This document shows, in pieces, positions 42,537 to 52,805 of a stretch of DNA of 64,000 nucleotides. The notes beneath the pieces were generated by a model. That model saw only the letters and a list, made by a program, of their open reading frames with translations, made no database searches and was not told where the DNA came from. Source of the DNA: Enteractinococcus coprophilus. GTDB taxonomy: Bacteria > Actinomycetota > Actinomycetes > Actinomycetales > Micrococcaceae. Position 1 is the stretch's first letter; each line of letters begins with the position of its first letter. Position numbers and translations under genes: made by a program. Where the stretch lies: contig NZ_VFOU01000003.1 in NCBI RefSeq assembly GCF_006716305.1, positions 124,001 to 188,000 of the forward strand, written 5' to 3'.

Positions 42537-44129
42537 TTACCTCAACAGCGACAGTGCGATGCCGTCCAGAATGTCTTTTTCACTGGTTATGGCCGTGGTT
42601 ACCCTACCATTCGTCGCCTCCCGGATGTGTTCCAGCAGTTGTGCCCAGATGATGGCACCAGCACCGATCACATCGATGCGGCCTTCGTGCATAAATCCGT
42701 GAGCGGCGCGCTGTTCGGTAGTCTCGTCGATGAGCGTGTGGGCTGTTTCGACGATGCGGTCGATTTCCAGTTCCGTGCTGTGAATCGCTTCGGAATCATA
42801 GGCTTGAAGCCCCAATGCAGCAGCGGTGATGGTGGTGATAGTGCCCGCGACCCCCACGACTGCATCAAGTTGGGTGAAGTCGAATACCGCCGGATCAAGT
42901 TCCGCCAGATGTTGGGCAAGATCGTCTTGTGCTGCGCGAATCTGTTGCTCGGTGGGCGGATCGGCAAGCTGATGACGCTCGTGGAACCGGACACAGCCAA
43001 CGTTCAGTGATGTTTGGGCCATAATCGTTGCCGTACCGTCTGCCGGATCGATGGTGCCGACTACGATTTCGGTGGAGCCACCGCCGAGGTCAATGACGGC
43101 GACTTGCACAGGACGATCCCACCGGGAGGTATCCAGTGCCGAAACGGCCCCCGAGAAGGTCAATTCGGCTTCGACCTCGCCGGAGACCACCTCCGGGGTC
43201 ACATGTAGCCGCTGACGGATGCCCGTGACAAACGCATCGCGGTTGGAGACGTCGCGCGAAGCAGAAGTGGCAATGAAACGCGTGGGATACGCCCCGCGGC
43301 GGGTAATTTCTTTGGCGTAGTCATGTACTGCGGCAAACGTGCGCTCAAGGGCTTCGGGGGCAAATTCACCGGTTTCATCGACCCCTTGGCCAAGCCGGAC
43401 GATGCGCATCTCTCGGTGGAGTTCTTGCATGCCCTCGTCGGTCATCGTGGCGATCAGTAAACGGACCGAGTTGGTGCCAGCATCAATTGCGGCAACTGGT
43501 CCCGTGCCAGATTCTTCGTATTGAATGGGGTTGGTGCGCCCGGCTCGACGCAACCGGCGGGTATGGCGGGAGAGATCTTTTTGTGGTGCTTCGCCTTCGG
43601 TGTCCCAGGCGCCTTCACAACGGCAGACGGCAGGATCAAAGTCATGTCGCATCAACGCCAGCGCTTCATCCCCTAGCGGGTTGACTCCGGGTCCTTCGGC
43701 CAGCGAGTGTCCGACGAGCACGTGGATGCATTTGACGCGTTCTGGCATGCCACCAGCGGTGACCCCGTCGATTTCTGGGACCGGACCGACCGCCGAGATT
43801 TCTCCGATGCGGGCCCGAGCGCTCAGATACTGTTCATGCGCTCGACGGTAGGCTGCTGCCAGCTCGGGATCTTCGGTGAGGCGCTTGGTCATGTCTTCCA
43901 TGACGCCGGCGTTTTCTAGGCGCGAAGCCGCAGCGGTGGCGTGCGGGTGGGTCAGATAGAAGGTCGTGGGAAACGGAATGCCGTTGCTCAGGCGCGGGGC
44001 GGTCGTGGCGACCAACGGGTTGCCACAGACACAGCGGGCCCCGATTTCTACGACATCGCGGACCGGGCGGCCGAGTTGGCGCGAGAGCGTGTCAAGATCG
44101 TCAGCGGTTGGTTGGTGTTGGTTGGTCAC
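42537..44129 (-). CDS. DUF501 - exopolyphosphatase (Ppx/GppA) fusion protein
   Basis: The single 530-aa frame joins two proteins that in relatives are separate neighbours. Residues about 1-190 are DUF501 (VVEIGARCVCGNPLVATTAP, GGMPERVKCIHVLVGHSLAE). After a short basic linker, about 205-530 are a Ppx/GppA phosphatase (VAAIDAGTNSVRLLIATM, AVIDLGGGSTEIVVG, DAVVGVAGTITTITAAAL), which would hydrolyse polyphosphate or pppGpp. AAGGAACAAC before GTG 44129 fixes the start. It follows ftsB by eight bases and is coupled to the S8 protease. The Ppx part keeps its ATP-type phosphate loops, so it is probably active. Confidence 0.93.
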   Translation of the reverse strand: MTNQHQPTADDLDTLSRQLGRPVRDVVEIGARCVCGNPLVATTAPRLSNGIPFPTTFYLTHPHATAAASRLENAGVMEDMTKRLTEDPELAAAYRRAHEQYLSARARIGEISAVGPVPEIDGVTAGGMPERVKCIHVLVGHSLAEGPGVNPLGDEALALMRHDFDPAVCRCEGAWDTEGEAPQKDLSRHTRRLRRAGRTNPIQYEESGTGPVAAIDAGTNSVRLLIATMTDEGMQELHREMRIVRLGQGVDETGEFAPEALERTFAAVHDYAKEITRRGAYPTRFIATSASRDVSNRDAFVTGIRQRLHVTPEVVSGEVEAELTFSGAVSALDTSRWDRPVQVAVIDLGGGSTEIVVGTIDPADGTATIMAQTSLNVGCVRFHERHQLADPPTEQQIRAAQDDLAQHLAELDPAVFDFTQLDAVVGVAGTITTITAAALGLQAYDSEAIHSTELEIDRIVETAHTLIDETTEQRAAHGFMHEGRIDVIGAGAIIWAQLLEHIREATNGRVTTAITSEKDILDGIALSLLR

Positions 44130-44137
44130 GTTGTTCC

Positions 44138-44860
44138 TTAGTCCTGACCTGAGGTAAGTACCGAACCCCACAGGCGGTCGGCCCAGCCCATTTCGAGGTC
44201 TTCGTCGAGCGTGGCGACGGTGGGTTCTGGTTCAGCTGGTGCTGTCTCGTCATCAATCACGAGGTATTTGCGTTCTCCGGGCATCACCATGTTAAAGCGT
44301 TCGCGAGCCTGCTGCTGAACATAGGCGGGGTCTTCCCAGCGTTCCAGTTGGGTTTCGAGGTCTTGCTGTCGCTGTTGTTCTTGAGCGAGCTGCTGTTGAG
44401 CCTGGGTGATGTCATTTTGTTGTTCGAGCAACAGTTGTAGAGGCTGCGCCATGATCAATGCGGCGATAAATAATACCGTCAACAATGCAACGGTGCGGCC
44501 CGAAAATTGCCGAGCCGGTTCGGGATCATTATCAAACGATGTCGCCCGATCGTCACGAGCCCAAATATCTGAGGCGATCTTTTTGGCAGAACGCTTCGTG
44601 GGCTTTTTCGACGCTTGTTTGGCACTTCGCCACAGTCGTTCGCGCATCTTCGATCGCGGTGCCGGAGCGAGAGGTTCTTCGGTGGGAACCGGCTCAGCTT
44701 TGTGTTTTCCCGGTTGAGCTTCGGAGGTTCTGCGTCGGTTGATCTTGGTGACGGGTGCCGGATCGTCAGAAATAATCGCGTCGTCTTCGAGTCCGGATTG
44801 CTCCGGCTCGTGGCGTTTGACGGGCTGCATGCTTTTAGGCATGCGCGGCTTTTTCGGCAC
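44138..44860 (-). CDS. ftsB: Septum formation initiator (FtsB/DivIC) family protein
   Basis: The 240-aa division protein has a long, basic disordered cytoplasmic part (about 1-120), one membrane helix (RTVALLTVLFIAALIMAQPL) and a Gln-rich coiled coil (QQNDITQAQQQLAQEQQRQQ) ending in the family motif EDPAYVQQQARERFNMVMPGE. FtsB/DivIC bridges FtsL and FtsQ in the divisome. The eno-ftsB-DUF501-ppx order is conserved. It lies 181 bases downstream of eno. Confidence 0.9.
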   Translation of the reverse strand: MPKKPRMPKSMQPVKRHEPEQSGLEDDAIISDDPAPVTKINRRRTSEAQPGKHKAEPVPTEEPLAPAPRSKMRERLWRSAKQASKKPTKRSAKKIASDIWARDDRATSFDNDPEPARQFSGRTVALLTVLFIAALIMAQPLQLLLEQQNDITQAQQQLAQEQQRQQDLETQLERWEDPAYVQQQARERFNMVMPGERKYLVIDDETAPAEPEPTVATLDEDLEMGWADRLWGSVLTSGQD

Positions 44861-44990
44861 CTGGTCACCTCCCGTAGCGCGGCTTGTAGTGTATCTAGTG
44901 TAATAGCCAGGTGTTGGTGGGGTACGGCACCGCCCCGGGGGTGGCGCGCTTTTTCAGTCAATACCCAGCTTGTGTTGTGGTCTTGACACA

Positions 44991-45028
44991 CCAACACCGC
45001 GACCGAAAGTGCGCGGCCGCGGTGTTGG
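44991..45028 (-). terminator. Hairpin after eno
   Basis: CCAACACCGCG (44991-45001) and CGCGGTGTTGG (45018-45028) form an 11-bp stem with a 16-base loop, 13 bases after the enolase stop on the minus strand. A T tract is lacking, so some read-through to ftsB is possible. Confidence 0.5.
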
Positions 45029-45041
45029 GTATCGCTGTGAG

Positions 45042-46418
<1,377 letters not shown>

Positions 46419-46527
46419 CTATTCTCGCTGTGATCACAGCCACCGGTGTTACGGCTCGCGAGACTTTGACAGGGTGACCAGGCATTAAACCTAGGCTGAG
46501 TGCATACGTGAAACGTACACTGCCACT

Positions 46528-47790
46528 ATGAGATCTCCCCGTCGTACGTCCAACCCTTCGCCTGCACGTGGTGTCGTCAAGGTCACCGGCATCGTTGCAG
46601 CTGTCGCAGCCACCGTCCCGGTGGTAGTCGCAGCCGGCCTGGCAGCCGCTGATTGGCTTGTGCATACTGACCGCGAAAAACGGCGAGCGCCAAACCCTGG
46701 GAAGTTCCATGCACAACTGGAGCACTCAGATCTTACGATCTATACCTCCGGTGATGAGCTCTACGACGACATGATCGAGGCGATCAACTCAGCGCAGCAC
46801 ACTGTGCTGATGGGGACGTATATTTGGAAGGCCGATGAGGTAGGTCAGCGGTTTATTGATGCTTTTAATGCAGCGGCCGAACGCGGAGTGAAAGTGCATG
46901 TGCTCTACGATGGCTTTGCAAACCTTGTGGTGCCGCGTGCTTTCTACCGGCAACTCGCCGAACAGGTTCACGTTGCGCGGCTGCCATTTATTGGACTGCG
47001 GTTCTGGAAAGGGCCCCTACGCCACACTGGGTTCAACCATTCGAAGGTCCTGACCGTGGATGGCGAGATCGGCTTTGTCGGTGGTTATAATATCGGCTCA
47101 CAGTACGCTGACTATTGGCGGGATACCCATATTCGTGAAATCGGTCCGGGAGTTTGGGGCATGCAGCATTCGGTCGCGCAACTGTGGAATGAGCTACATG
47201 TTGCAGACGATCACATTGCGTGGTCACCGCCTCGCATGTGGCAACCTGATATCGAAGTCAACGCGAATCTACCGGTTCAATTGGTCTACCCTATCCGGCA
47301 GATGTATTTGAAAGCCATCGCTCGGGCTAGTCACTCAATCTATGTCACCACACCGTATTTCATCCCTGATCAGCAAATCGTACAGGCACTCATCCAAGCA
47401 TCACAGCGTGGCGTCGATGTGCGAGTCATGGTCCCCAAAGAATCGAACCATGTCGTGGCCGACTGGGTGTCCCGCGGATTCTACGGTCAGCTCCTTGACG
47501 CCGGTATGACTATTCTGCTCTACACCAGCTCCATGATTCATGCTAAAACTGCGACCATCGATGGCCAGTGGTCCACCGTGGGCACCGCTAACATAGACCG
47601 GTTATCCCTGTCCTATAACTACGAAACGAATGTGGAGATCATCGATCCAAGGTTTGCGGCAGAGTTAGAGAAGATTTTCGAGGCAGATTCTGAACATTGT
47701 GAGGTATTGAATTCTTCGCAGTGGCGCGATCGTCACCCGATGGCCCGTGTCGTCGAGCTAGCCCTGAGGCCACTGCGTCCCTGGCTCTAG
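46528..47790 (+). CDS. cls: Cardiolipin synthase / phospholipase D family protein
   Basis: The 420-aa protein has an N-terminal membrane helix (about 15-40) and two PLD phosphatidyl-transfer motifs, HTGFNHSKVLTVDGEIGFVG and SMIHAKTATIDGQWSTVGTA. That pair and the overall length fit cardiolipin synthase, which joins two phospholipids. Related members are labelled only as PLD-like proteins. ATG 46528 has a weak ribosome site; a TACGT-GAA-ACGTA repeat lies 10 bases upstream. Confidence 0.88.
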   Translation: MRSPRRTSNPSPARGVVKVTGIVAAVAATVPVVVAAGLAAADWLVHTDREKRRAPNPGKFHAQLEHSDLTIYTSGDELYDDMIEAINSAQHTVLMGTYIWKADEVGQRFIDAFNAAAERGVKVHVLYDGFANLVVPRAFYRQLAEQVHVARLPFIGLRFWKGPLRHTGFNHSKVLTVDGEIGFVGGYNIGSQYADYWRDTHIREIGPGVWGMQHSVAQLWNELHVADDHIAWSPPRMWQPDIEVNANLPVQLVYPIRQMYLKAIARASHSIYVTTPYFIPDQQIVQALIQASQRGVDVRVMVPKESNHVVADWVSRGFYGQLLDAGMTILLYTSSMIHAKTATIDGQWSTVGTANIDRLSLSYNYETNVEIIDPRFAAELEKIFEADSEHCEVLNSSQWRDRHPMARVVELALRPLRPWL

Positions 47791-47813
47791 CGCGAGCGCA
47801 TACCGCATTACCG

Positions 47814-47851
47814 GCGCAATGGGGAATGAATGCCACCGCACTCCCCAGCGC
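47814..47851. terminator. Hairpin between convergent cls and yiaA-like genes
   Basis: GCGC plus TGGGGA (47814-47825) pairs with TCCCCA plus GCGC (47842-47851), with a two-base bulge. No T-run. Confidence 0.35.
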
Positions 47852-47870
47852 AACCCTGGCGGTGAACTGC

Positions 47871-48335
47871 TTACATGGGTGGGTTTGGCGGTATTTCGTA
47901 ATCCAGTACTTCCGCGTCGTCTTCGTGCCCTTTAAAACCTGCCAGATCTCGCACATTTTTCTGTACGGCGACGACGGCGAACAGGCTCAACACGAAGCCC
48001 AAGGAATAGAAACCTTTTTCAATGGTTTCGATACTGCCGGCGTTCCACAGACCGATAACCAATAGCGAGATAGCAACGATGAGCACAAACCAGGTGATGC
48101 CGTAGTACAGGTTGGTGGTGGGGATGCCGTCGGCCCTGTCACGGACTGTTTTCTGCAACGAAATCGCCCCGTAAAGCCCAAGCATGAGCACCGTGAAATA
48201 GTAGCCCATCTCGTTGAGCTCCATTGCAGAGTTGAACAAGCCGATCAAATAGGTTGCGACCCCGATGATGAGCGCCAACCATGAGGCACCGATAAATGCC
48301 GGCGTTGGCTTATTTTGCGTGATGGTCTCGGTCAT
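47871..48335 (-). CDS. YiaA/YiaB-type inner membrane protein
   Basis: The 154-aa protein (ATG 48335, MTETITQNKPT, with GAGGAAG upstream) has four membrane helices arranged as two similar pairs, each ending in a basic motif: LQKTVRDRADG and VQKNVRDLAGF. This duplicated two-helix unit matches the YiaA/YiaB domain. Function unknown. The longer frame to 48455 has no site. Confidence 0.8.
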   Translation of the reverse strand: MTETITQNKPTPAFIGASWLALIIGVATYLIGLFNSAMELNEMGYYFTVLMLGLYGAISLQKTVRDRADGIPTTNLYYGITWFVLIVAISLLVIGLWNAGSIETIEKGFYSLGFVLSLFAVVAVQKNVRDLAGFKGHEDDAEVLDYEIPPNPPM

Positions 48336-48519
48336 GAAGCTGGAACTTCCTCTTGTTGGGATGCGAAATGATGATGGTGAGGTGCTGCGTGTCGTGCAGG
48401 ACGTCGGAGCGGGTTCACGGATATTACCGTATGTCATGGCCGTCTGAGTATCCATAATTGCCTGATCGCTTCGACGGTGGTCCGCAATGGACCGTGTTGG
48501 TGATGATCTCTTGAAGACC

Positions 48520-49224
48520 TTACTGTAACCGTGACAGATACTGGCGCAGTGCCGCTTCTAGGTCCACCCCGTTGGCGCGGGCCGTGCGAACAAGTTCAAA
48601 AAGCTGCGCGCCGATATCTTCGTCGACCACATTGACTGTTACGTGGGAGCTGGCAGGTTTCTTCCCGAACGGGTCGGCTGGCTGCCGTCCTGCCCGATCC
48701 ACGATTTTCGCCGCAGCGGCGAGCGCCGGTAGACCGGGTGGGAGATCGAAGATCGATGACCGCGCGGCATCTTCGACCGACGGGTCATCACCTTTTTCGG
48801 CTTGTTTGATCTGTTCCCAGGTCTTTTCGACGTCGTCCACGGTGACGTTGCCGAGTCGGTCCTGGGGCAGAAGTTGTCCGTCAGCGTCGAACACGTGTGG
48901 ATTGCGCCGAAGCATCTTCTCGCTGATTGCGTCAGCAACGTCGTCGACGGTAAACGCACCGGCCTGTTCGGCAATTGCCGAATGCAGGGTCACTTGAAAC
49001 AGCACATCGCCGAGTTCTTTGCGGAACTCTTCATAGGTGCCGTTATCCGCAGCGACGTCGTCCCAGTCGTTGGCCGGCACGGACTCAATGACTTCAACGG
49101 CCTCATACGCTTCCTCGATGAGGTATTCGGTCAGCTGGTGGTGGGTCAATTGCTGCGTCCAGGGGCAATATTTGCGTAACTGGGCGGTGATCCACACGAG
49201 GCGTTGCAGGCCGGTGTCTGCCAT
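48520..49224 (-). CDS. mazG: MazG nucleotide pyrophosphohydrolase family protein
   Basis: MazG-type enzymes hydrolyse non-canonical or excess NTPs to NMP and pyrophosphate. The 234-aa protein shows the metal-binding helices YLIEEAYEAVEVIES and EFRKELGDVLFQVTLHSAIA (ExxxE and ExxD), and CPWTQQLTHHQL at the N-terminus. It resembles the single-domain actinobacterial form. It follows add by ten bases on the minus strand. Confidence 0.92.
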   Translation of the reverse strand: MADTGLQRLVWITAQLRKYCPWTQQLTHHQLTEYLIEEAYEAVEVIESVPANDWDDVAADNGTYEEFRKELGDVLFQVTLHSAIAEQAGAFTVDDVADAISEKMLRRNPHVFDADGQLLPQDRLGNVTVDDVEKTWEQIKQAEKGDDPSVEDAARSSIFDLPPGLPALAAAAKIVDRAGRQPADPFGKKPASSHVTVNVVDEDIGAQLFELVRTARANGVDLEAALRQYLSRLQ

Positions 49225-49234
49225 GGTTGAGGGG

Positions 49235-50473
49235 TTATTCCTTGTCGTCTTCGTCGTCTTCGATTTCTACGAAGAACACGGGTGCGCCCGGGTCGTCTTC
49301 GTCGTGGACTCCGGCGATGACATCCATCCAGGAGAATTCGATGAACTCGCGCAGCTGATCGCGGGCATATTCGGTCTGGAAGGCACCTTTGACCGCGTTG
49401 AGCTGGAATTCCAGCAGGTCAATCATCGTATAGCCGTAGGTTGCGGCCAGGGTGTAGAGCTCATCGGTCAGGCTCACCCCGGAGATCAGGCGGTTGTCCG
49501 GGTTGACGGTGACGGCAAATCCGGAGCGGTAGAGCAGATCAAACGGGTGGTTTTGCAATGGGGCGTCTTCGGGACCAGGTTTAACGGCTGCGGTTTGGAT
49601 GTTGGAGGTTGGGCACAGTTCCAACACGGTGTTGTTGTACAGGGTGCGGTTGGCGACGTCACCCCAGACCATGATGTCTTGGTCGTCGTCGAGTTCCACG
49701 TTGGAGAGGTCTTCGACCATGTTCACGCCGTGGCCGATGCGCAGGGCACGACCCGCGGTCAGGGCACCGGCGATCGAGTCGAGGCCGTCGGCTTCCCCGG
49801 CGTGGATGGTGATGGGCACGAAGCGTTCATCGAGCCACGCGAAGACATCGGCAAACCGGGTGGCCGGGAAGCCGTGTTCTGGGCCTGCGATATCAAACGC
49901 CACAACCGAGCCCTTGGGCCGGTGACGGTGGGTTAGCTCGGCGATTTCTTGGGCGTTTTCTTTCGAGTTCTGCCGCATTGCGCACAAGATCTGGTGGACT
50001 TGTAGTCCGCCGTCGAGTTCTTGCATGGCTTGTTCTAACCCGGCGGTCACGGCGTCAACAGTTTCATCCAGGCTCAGCCCGTTGCGGGTGTGTTGTTCAG
50101 GAGCCCATCGCACTTCGCCGTAGACCACGCCGTCTTCGGCAAGGTCCATCGCGAATTCGTAAGCAATACGGTGAAGTGCCTGCGCGGTTTGCATCACGGC
50201 GGTGGTGTGGTCAAACATTTCCAAGTATTTGGGCAATGAGCCGGCGTTGGCCGCGGCTGCAAACCAGTCGGCCAGGGCTTCTTCGGAGTCGGCGGGCAGT
50301 TCGTGGCCGATGGCTTGGGCAAGTTCCCAAACGGTTTCGACCCGCAGGCCGCCGTCGAGGTGGTCGTGCAGCGAGACTTTTGGCAGGCTGGCAAGATCAA
50401 GGGCGAATGGATCCAGAGTCAGGTCGTCTTCTGGTTCAAGGGCGGAGTTTTCGGTGGATTCCTGTTTCATCAC
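49235..50473 (-). CDS. add: Adenosine deaminase
   Basis: The zinc enzyme deaminates adenosine to inosine in purine salvage. The 412-aa protein carries the zinc HxH in KVSLHDHLDGGLR, the catalytic VPITIHAGEADGLDS, ALRIGHGVNMVED, LELCPTSNIQT and VTVNPDNRLISG. A long acidic C-terminal tail (VFFVEIEDDEDDKE) is added. ATG 50473 overlaps the dedA stop as ATGA. Confidence 0.95.
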   Translation of the reverse strand: MMKQESTENSALEPEDDLTLDPFALDLASLPKVSLHDHLDGGLRVETVWELAQAIGHELPADSEEALADWFAAAANAGSLPKYLEMFDHTTAVMQTAQALHRIAYEFAMDLAEDGVVYGEVRWAPEQHTRNGLSLDETVDAVTAGLEQAMQELDGGLQVHQILCAMRQNSKENAQEIAELTHRHRPKGSVVAFDIAGPEHGFPATRFADVFAWLDERFVPITIHAGEADGLDSIAGALTAGRALRIGHGVNMVEDLSNVELDDDQDIMVWGDVANRTLYNNTVLELCPTSNIQTAAVKPGPEDAPLQNHPFDLLYRSGFAVTVNPDNRLISGVSLTDELYTLAATYGYTMIDLLEFQLNAVKGAFQTEYARDQLREFIEFSWMDVIAGVHDEDDPGAPVFFVEIEDDEDDKE

Positions 50474-51126
50474 GGCTCCGAGTCTAAGCTAGTTTCCGGG
50501 TTGTCAGCATCTTGGTCGAGATGTTTGTCCATGCGGTTGCGCATAAATTTTTTGATCCCCCGGTCGATGATCCATCCCAAGATTGCGGCTAAGACCAGGG
50601 CTAAGGCGATTTGCAGAATGGTGTTGTCCAACCAACCGGAGGTAAGGTACCCGATCGCCAGCGAATAGGCCGCCCAGATGGCCGCCGAAATGAAGTCAAG
50701 GATCATGAACTTGGCCACCTTCATGTGGGTGGCACCGGCGATGAAGTTCACGGCCACGCGGCCACCGGGAATGTGGCGGGCGGTGATGACGACCAGCGCG
50801 CCGGAGTGTCGCAAAGTTTGTTTGACCCCGCCGATAGCCCGAACCACCGAACGGGTGCGCATCCAACGGAATCGGGTGACCCCGATGGTGCGACCCAACC
50901 AATAGGCGATTTGATCGCCGATGAAGGCACCAAACCAACCCATAAAAAATAGTTGCATCAGGTTGATACCCTCGCGTTGGTCAGCAATCGCGGCGAGGGC
51001 AACAAGGAGCGATTCCGATGGGACCACTGGGAAGAACCCATCAATGAGACTCAACAAGAAGACGGCCAGCGGCATCCACCAGGCCCCGGCTGCCTCCAGG
51101 ATGAGCTCTTCGAGAAAGTCCAACAC
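50470..51126 (-). CDS. DedA family membrane protein
   Basis: The 218-aa protein has about five membrane helices and the DedA/SNARE-associated motifs FFPVVPSESLLVALAAIA, GDQIAYWLGRTIGVTRF and HIPGGRVAVNFIAGATHM. DedA proteins act in membrane homeostasis and probably in undecaprenyl phosphate or phospholipid flipping. It sits between deoA and add, overlapping add by four bases. Confidence 0.92.
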   Translation of the reverse strand: MLDFLEELILEAAGAWWMPLAVFLLSLIDGFFPVVPSESLLVALAAIADQREGINLMQLFFMGWFGAFIGDQIAYWLGRTIGVTRFRWMRTRSVVRAIGGVKQTLRHSGALVVITARHIPGGRVAVNFIAGATHMKVAKFMILDFISAAIWAAYSLAIGYLTSGWLDNTILQIALALVLAAILGWIIDRGIKKFMRNRMDKHLDQDADNPETSLDSEP

Positions 51127-51146
51127 GTCTGTGGTCCTACGATGGG

Positions 51147-52415
51147 TTAATCAATGACATCAATGATCAAATCGGGTGCGGTAAATGTTTCGGCGACCTC
51201 GATCGCCGACTCCAGCGGCTGCTGGGCGGCAGCGATTCGGTCTTCAGTCTCAGTGTAAAGGGTCATCAGGGCTTGACCAGCAGTAATGCGGTCACCGGGT
51301 TTGGCGTGCAGTCGAATGCCCGCGGTGGCTTGGACCGATTGGCCCTGGACTTGGCGGCCGGCGCCCAAGCGCCAGGTGGCTTCGCCTACGGCCCGGGCAT
51401 CCAGGCGGGCCAGCACGCCGGACTCGGGTGCGACCAGCGTGTATTCATGCGGTGGAATTGGCAATGGCGCATGTGGGTCGCCGTGCTGGGCGGTGACCAT
51501 GGCCCGCCAGGCATCCATAGCCTTGCCGTTGGCCAGGTGTTCGGCCGGATCAGCGTCAATACCTGCCCCAGCCAGCATGTGCTGTGCCAGGGTCAAGGTC
51601 AGTTCCACGACGTCGGCCGGTCCCCCACCGGCTAGCACCTCCAGGGTTTCCTCAACCTCGATGGCATTGCCCACGGTGTAACCCAACGGGGTATCCATGC
51701 GGGTCAAGACCGCGGTGGTAGCAACCCCGTGTTCCTTGCCCAACCAGACCATCTTTTCGGCCAACTGTCGGGCGGCGTCCTCATCTTGCATGAACGCCCC
51801 GGTCCCGGTTTTGACATCGAGGACCAAAGTATCGGTGCCCTCGGCAAGTTTTTTGGACATGATCGAAGAAGCGATCAGCGGCATGGAATCCACGGTCGCG
51901 GTCACGTCGCGCAGCGCATAAATTTTCTTATCCGCCGGGGCGAGTTCGGCGGTGGCCGCACAAATCACACCACCGACGCTGCGCAGTTGATCACGAATTT
52001 CAGTTTCGGTCAGGTCCACGGTGAAACCGGGGATGGACTCTAATTTGTCCAACGTCCCACCGGTATGACCTAACCCTCGGCCCGATAGCTGAGGCACGGC
52101 CACCCCGTAAGAGGCCACTAACGGCGTCAACGGCAGCGTAATTTTATCGCCGACTCCCCCGGTGGAGTGTTTATCAGCGGTGGGTTTCCCCAGATCCGAA
52201 AAATCCAGGGTGACCCCGGATTTCAGCATCGCGGTGGTCAGAGCAAACAGTTCTTCGTCAGTGAGTCCCTGAAAATAGATCGCCATGGCCAACGCGGAGA
52301 ACTGTTCATCGGAAACTTCGCCTGCCGTATAAGCGTTCACCACCCAGGTGAGCTGTTCGGGGGTCAGGGGGCGACCATTGCGTTTGGTGGTGATGATATC
52401 GACGGCGGTAAACAT
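51147..52415 (-). CDS. deoA: Thymidine (pyrimidine-nucleoside) phosphorylase
   Basis: The enzyme cleaves thymidine and related nucleosides with phosphate, releasing base and (deoxy)ribose 1-phosphate. The 422-aa protein shows KHSTGGVGDKITLPLTPLV and the glycosyl-transferase family signature SGRGLGHTGGTLDKLESIPG near residue 120. It follows cdd by three bases, so deamination of cytidine and phosphorolysis of the product are encoded together. Confidence 0.95.
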   Translation of the reverse strand: MFTAVDIITTKRNGRPLTPEQLTWVVNAYTAGEVSDEQFSALAMAIYFQGLTDEELFALTTAMLKSGVTLDFSDLGKPTADKHSTGGVGDKITLPLTPLVASYGVAVPQLSGRGLGHTGGTLDKLESIPGFTVDLTETEIRDQLRSVGGVICAATAELAPADKKIYALRDVTATVDSMPLIASSIMSKKLAEGTDTLVLDVKTGTGAFMQDEDAARQLAEKMVWLGKEHGVATTAVLTRMDTPLGYTVGNAIEVEETLEVLAGGGPADVVELTLTLAQHMLAGAGIDADPAEHLANGKAMDAWRAMVTAQHGDPHAPLPIPPHEYTLVAPESGVLARLDARAVGEATWRLGAGRQVQGQSVQATAGIRLHAKPGDRITAGQALMTLYTETEDRIAAAQQPLESAIEVAETFTAPDLIIDVID

Positions 52416-52418
52416 GAT

Positions 52419-52805
52419 CTAGTCCTGCAGGTTATCGGGGCCAAAGGCGTGTGGGAGCAACTCGGCGAGAGTGGTCGACCCGCCGTCGAGAGCAATGACA
52501 AGCGCCCCGGTGGCGTGTTCAACCAGCACTTGGCGGCAGCGCCCACACGGGGTGATGTGCTCGCCGTCGGCATTAATACACACCAGATGCGTCAAGGGCG
52601 CGCCGGCGGCCATGCGCCAGGCTGCGATCATCGCAACCTCGGCGCACTGGGTCAGACCATACGAGGCGTTTTCAATGTTGACGCCCGTGTGCACGGTGCC
52701 CTGGGCGTCCAGGGCCGCTACGGCAACCGGGTAATTTGAATACGGCGCATACGCCCGCGACAACACACCGGTTGCTGCGGCATGCAGCTGCTCGACCACC
52801 GACAT
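52419..52805 (-). CDS. cdd: Cytidine deaminase
   Basis: The 128-aa zinc enzyme deaminates (deoxy)cytidine. The zinc ligands and catalytic Glu are in NIENASYGLTQCAEVAMIAA and ITPCGRCRQVLVEHA. Its ATG (52805) overlaps the stop of the amidohydrolase by one base (TAATG), so the two genes are translationally coupled. Confidence 0.96.
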   Translation of the reverse strand: MSVVEQLHAAATGVLSRAYAPYSNYPVAVAALDAQGTVHTGVNIENASYGLTQCAEVAMIAAWRMAAGAPLTHLVCINADGEHITPCGRCRQVLVEHATGALVIALDGGSTTLAELLPHAFGPDNLQD

